Assembly: GCA_905373785.1 (NCBI GenBank)
Contig: CAJPUK010000108.1
Location: forward strand, 1 to 7,272
Reading direction: 5' to 3'
Origin: an uncultured Johnsonella sp.
GTDB lineage: Bacteria; Bacillota; Clostridia; Lachnospirales; Lachnospiraceae
Length of the DNA: 7,272 bases
The notes beneath the pieces were generated by a model. It ran no database searches. It saw nothing but the letters and a program-made list of their open reading frames with translations, and had not been told where the DNA came from. Below are positions 5,769-7,272 of the stretch, one piece after another; the stretch's first letter is position 1, and each line of letters begins with the position of its first letter. The translations under genes were made by a program, and so were the position numbers.

Positions 5769-7257
5769 GAATTTAGGTTTAAAAATATTTTCAATAGTTA
5801 TAGCTGCTATAGTGTGGATGGCAGTAATAAGCATTTCCAATCCTGAAGTAACGAGAACCAAGACCGTAAGCTTAGAGGTACTTAACGAAGATGTTATTGA
5901 AATGGCAGGCAAGACCTATGATTTAGGCGGTATAGATACTGTGAATGTATTATATAAAATCAGAAGCAGGGATGAATATAATATAAAAGCTTCAGACATA
6001 AGAGCTTATATCGACCTTTCAAAAATTTATGACATTACAAATTCGGTACCTGTAATAGTAGAAGTAGTCAATAATAAAGAATTGTTTATAGAAAATCCTG
6101 TAGCAAGACCGGCGGCAATAACCGTACATATAGAAGATATGCAAAGAAAGCATTTTGATCTTGAGGCTAAGGTAAGCGGCACTCCGGCTGACGGCTATGC
6201 TGTAGGCGAGATAAGCTTAAATCCCTCCTCAATATATCTTAACGGTCCTCAGGACATAATAGGAGGTATAAGCTCAGTAGGAGTGGAAATTAATGTAGAG
6301 GGAGCCAATGACAAGTTAACAGGTAGTACAAAGCCCGTTTTCTTTGATGCAAACGGCAATAAGCTTAGTATTACGGATACCAGGCTGGAGCTTGAGACTG
6401 CTGATATTAATTATGAAGCTGCTATACTTAAGGGAAAGAGTTTAAGCTTAAAATTTAATGTCGGAGGAAGTGTTGCGGAAGGTTACAGATTTATGGGAGT
6501 GCAAAGCAGTATAAATTCTATATTGGTTGCAGGGGATCCTAAGATTTTAGCTGAACTTAAAACAGTAGAAATACCGGCAAGTGTACTTGATATAAGCGGT
6601 GCAACAGCCAATAAAAATATTGTGATCAATGTAGCTGATTATCTGCCGGAAGGTGTGCAGGCTGACGGTAATACTCAAGTTGATGTAACTTTAAGGGTTG
6701 AAGCGGTTAATAAGAAAAATATAAGTATAGGATTATCCGATATTACCTTAACAGGTGTGAATAATTCATTAAATTATGTATTAAGCCCCGAAACAATTAC
6801 AGTTGGCATAAGCGGGCTGGAAAGCGGTCTTTCGAAAATAAGCAAAGCAGATCTTAATCCGAGCATAGATCTTAGCAATCTTTCTTTGGGAGAACACAGT
6901 GTCAACATTAAATTTTCCTTGCCCGGCGGCTATAGTGTTGATTCTCATACACCATGCAAGGTTATTATATCAAAAGTTCCCGAGGAAAGTGCATCCTCGT
7001 CTGCTGCAAGCAGCAGTATTGAAGAAAGTTCATCTTCTATAGAAGTTACACTTCCTTCAAGTACACAGGAAAGAGAAAGTACAAAAAGTACTGTAAAGGA
7101 AAGCGGCAAGGAAAGTTTAAAAGAAAGTTCAAGGGAGAATTCGAAAGAAAGCTCAAAGGAAAGCAGTAAAAATACAAAAGAAAGCTCAAAGGAAAGCAGT
7201 AAAAATACAAAAGAAAGCAGTACAGGTGGCGGCACAGAAGAAAGCGGTATGGAATAA
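5749..7257 (+). CDS. cdaR: CdaR: YbbR-domain regulator of CdaA with a long Ser/Glu/Lys-rich tail
   Basis: The 502-residue protein opens with a short cytosolic segment and one anchor helix (about 9-30, LGLKIFSIVIAAIVWMAVISI read in two parts as LGLKIFSIVIAAI and VWMAVISI). About four YbbR-type beta-domains follow, roughly at 36-128, 135-225, 230-318 and 323-408; their boundaries are by eye. These would lie outside the membrane. In Bacillus and Listeria the protein binds the CdaA membrane region and modulates c-di-AMP synthesis. ATG 5749 has AGGAAG 8 nt upstream and lies inside cdaA, giving a 20-bp overlap and likely coupled translation. The unusual part is residues 410-502: a low-complexity tail rich in Ser, Glu, Lys and Thr with repeated KESS units, no LPXTG motif and no second helix. 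The tail could be a cell-wall-spanning or glycosylated spacer, but this is inference. The annotation of the first 400 residues is secure. Confidence 0.93.
   Translation: MKEMITRNLGLKIFSIVIAAIVWMAVISISNPEVTRTKTVSLEVLNEDVIEMAGKTYDLGGIDTVNVLYKIRSRDEYNIKASDIRAYIDLSKIYDITNSVPVIVEVVNNKELFIENPVARPAAITVHIEDMQRKHFDLEAKVSGTPADGYAVGEISLNPSSIYLNGPQDIIGGISSVGVEINVEGANDKLTGSTKPVFFDANGNKLSITDTRLELETADINYEAAILKGKSLSLKFNVGGSVAEGYRFMGVQSSINSILVAGDPKILAELKTVEIPASVLDISGATANKNIVINVADYLPEGVQADGNTQVDVTLRVEAVNKKNISIGLSDITLTGVNNSLNYVLSPETITVGISGLESGLSKISKADLNPSIDLSNLSLGEHSVNIKFSLPGGYSVDSHTPCKVIISKVPEESASSSAASSSIEESSSSIEVTLPSSTQERESTKSTVKESGKESLKESSRENSKESSKESSKNTKESSKESSKNTKESSTGGGTEESGME
7144..7218 (+). repeat. 33-bp tandem repeat in the 3' end of cdaR
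   Basis: Two identical 33-bp units (7144-7176 and 7177-7209) encode KESSKESSKNT twice, and a third copy begins (9 bp, 7210-7218) before diverging. Weaker 12-bp KES(S/G/L) units precede them from about 7096. The units are in frame, so copy-number change would lengthen or shorten the CdaR tail without a frameshift. Identical codon choice in both units points to recent duplication by slippage or recombination. Confidence 0.9.
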
Positions 7258-7272
7258 GTTAGTATTTTTAAA

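Noticed and set aside
7096..7218. CRISPR-like array
   Set aside because: The repeats are directly adjacent, without spacers, and are in-frame codons of cdaR.
6945..7235. Minus-strand open frame of Leu/Ser/Phe-rich repeats
   Set aside because: It is the complement of the low-complexity CdaR tail, kept open only by the absence of stops in the repeat.

Overview
The window looks like chromosomal DNA of a low-GC Firmicute, most likely a clostridium of the Lachnospiraceae. It is AT-rich by eye, has strong AAGGAGG-type ribosome binding sites and tightly packed genes, and carries the Firmicutes gene pair cdaA-cdaR. Upstream of that pair are two membrane-protein genes; from memory (not checked), proteins with the same acidic/tyrosine-rich tail occur in Lachnospiraceae. 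All six genes are on the + strand, in two transcription units.

Positions 1-3249 hold a MacAB/YknXYZ-type ABC export system: an HlyD/MacA-like adaptor (its 5' end lies outside the window), a LolD/MacB-class ATPase and a MacB/FtsX-class permease. The ATPase and permease genes overlap by 17 bp and the adaptor's 3' end carries the ATPase ribosome binding site, so the three are probably one operon. The visible part of the adaptor has two successive lipoyl/coiled-coil/beta-barrel sets, that is, an internally duplicated adaptor.

Positions 3250-3509 are the only sizeable non-coding gap. Most of it is a 161-bp near-palindrome (3267-3427): two 66-nt arms, 50 of 66 positions complementary without gaps, around a 29-nt GC-rich C-rich loop. 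It looks like a MITE-like repeat or a structured RNA. Just beyond it lies a good extended -10 sigma-A promoter (TTGCAT, 17 nt, TATACT).

Positions 3510-7257 are a second operon under that promoter: a 136-aa two-helix membrane protein, a 319-aa polytopic membrane protein, the diadenylate cyclase CdaA and its YbbR-domain regulator CdaR. CdaA makes the second messenger c-di-AMP, which controls potassium and osmolyte balance and cell-wall homeostasis. CdaR is anchored beside it and here carries an unusual Ser/Glu/Lys-rich C-terminal tail of about 90 residues containing a perfect 33-bp tandem duplication. The two preceding membrane proteins have no assignable function, and their tight linkage to cdaA is the most interesting functional lead. 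glmM, the usual next gene in Firmicutes, would lie beyond the right edge if present.
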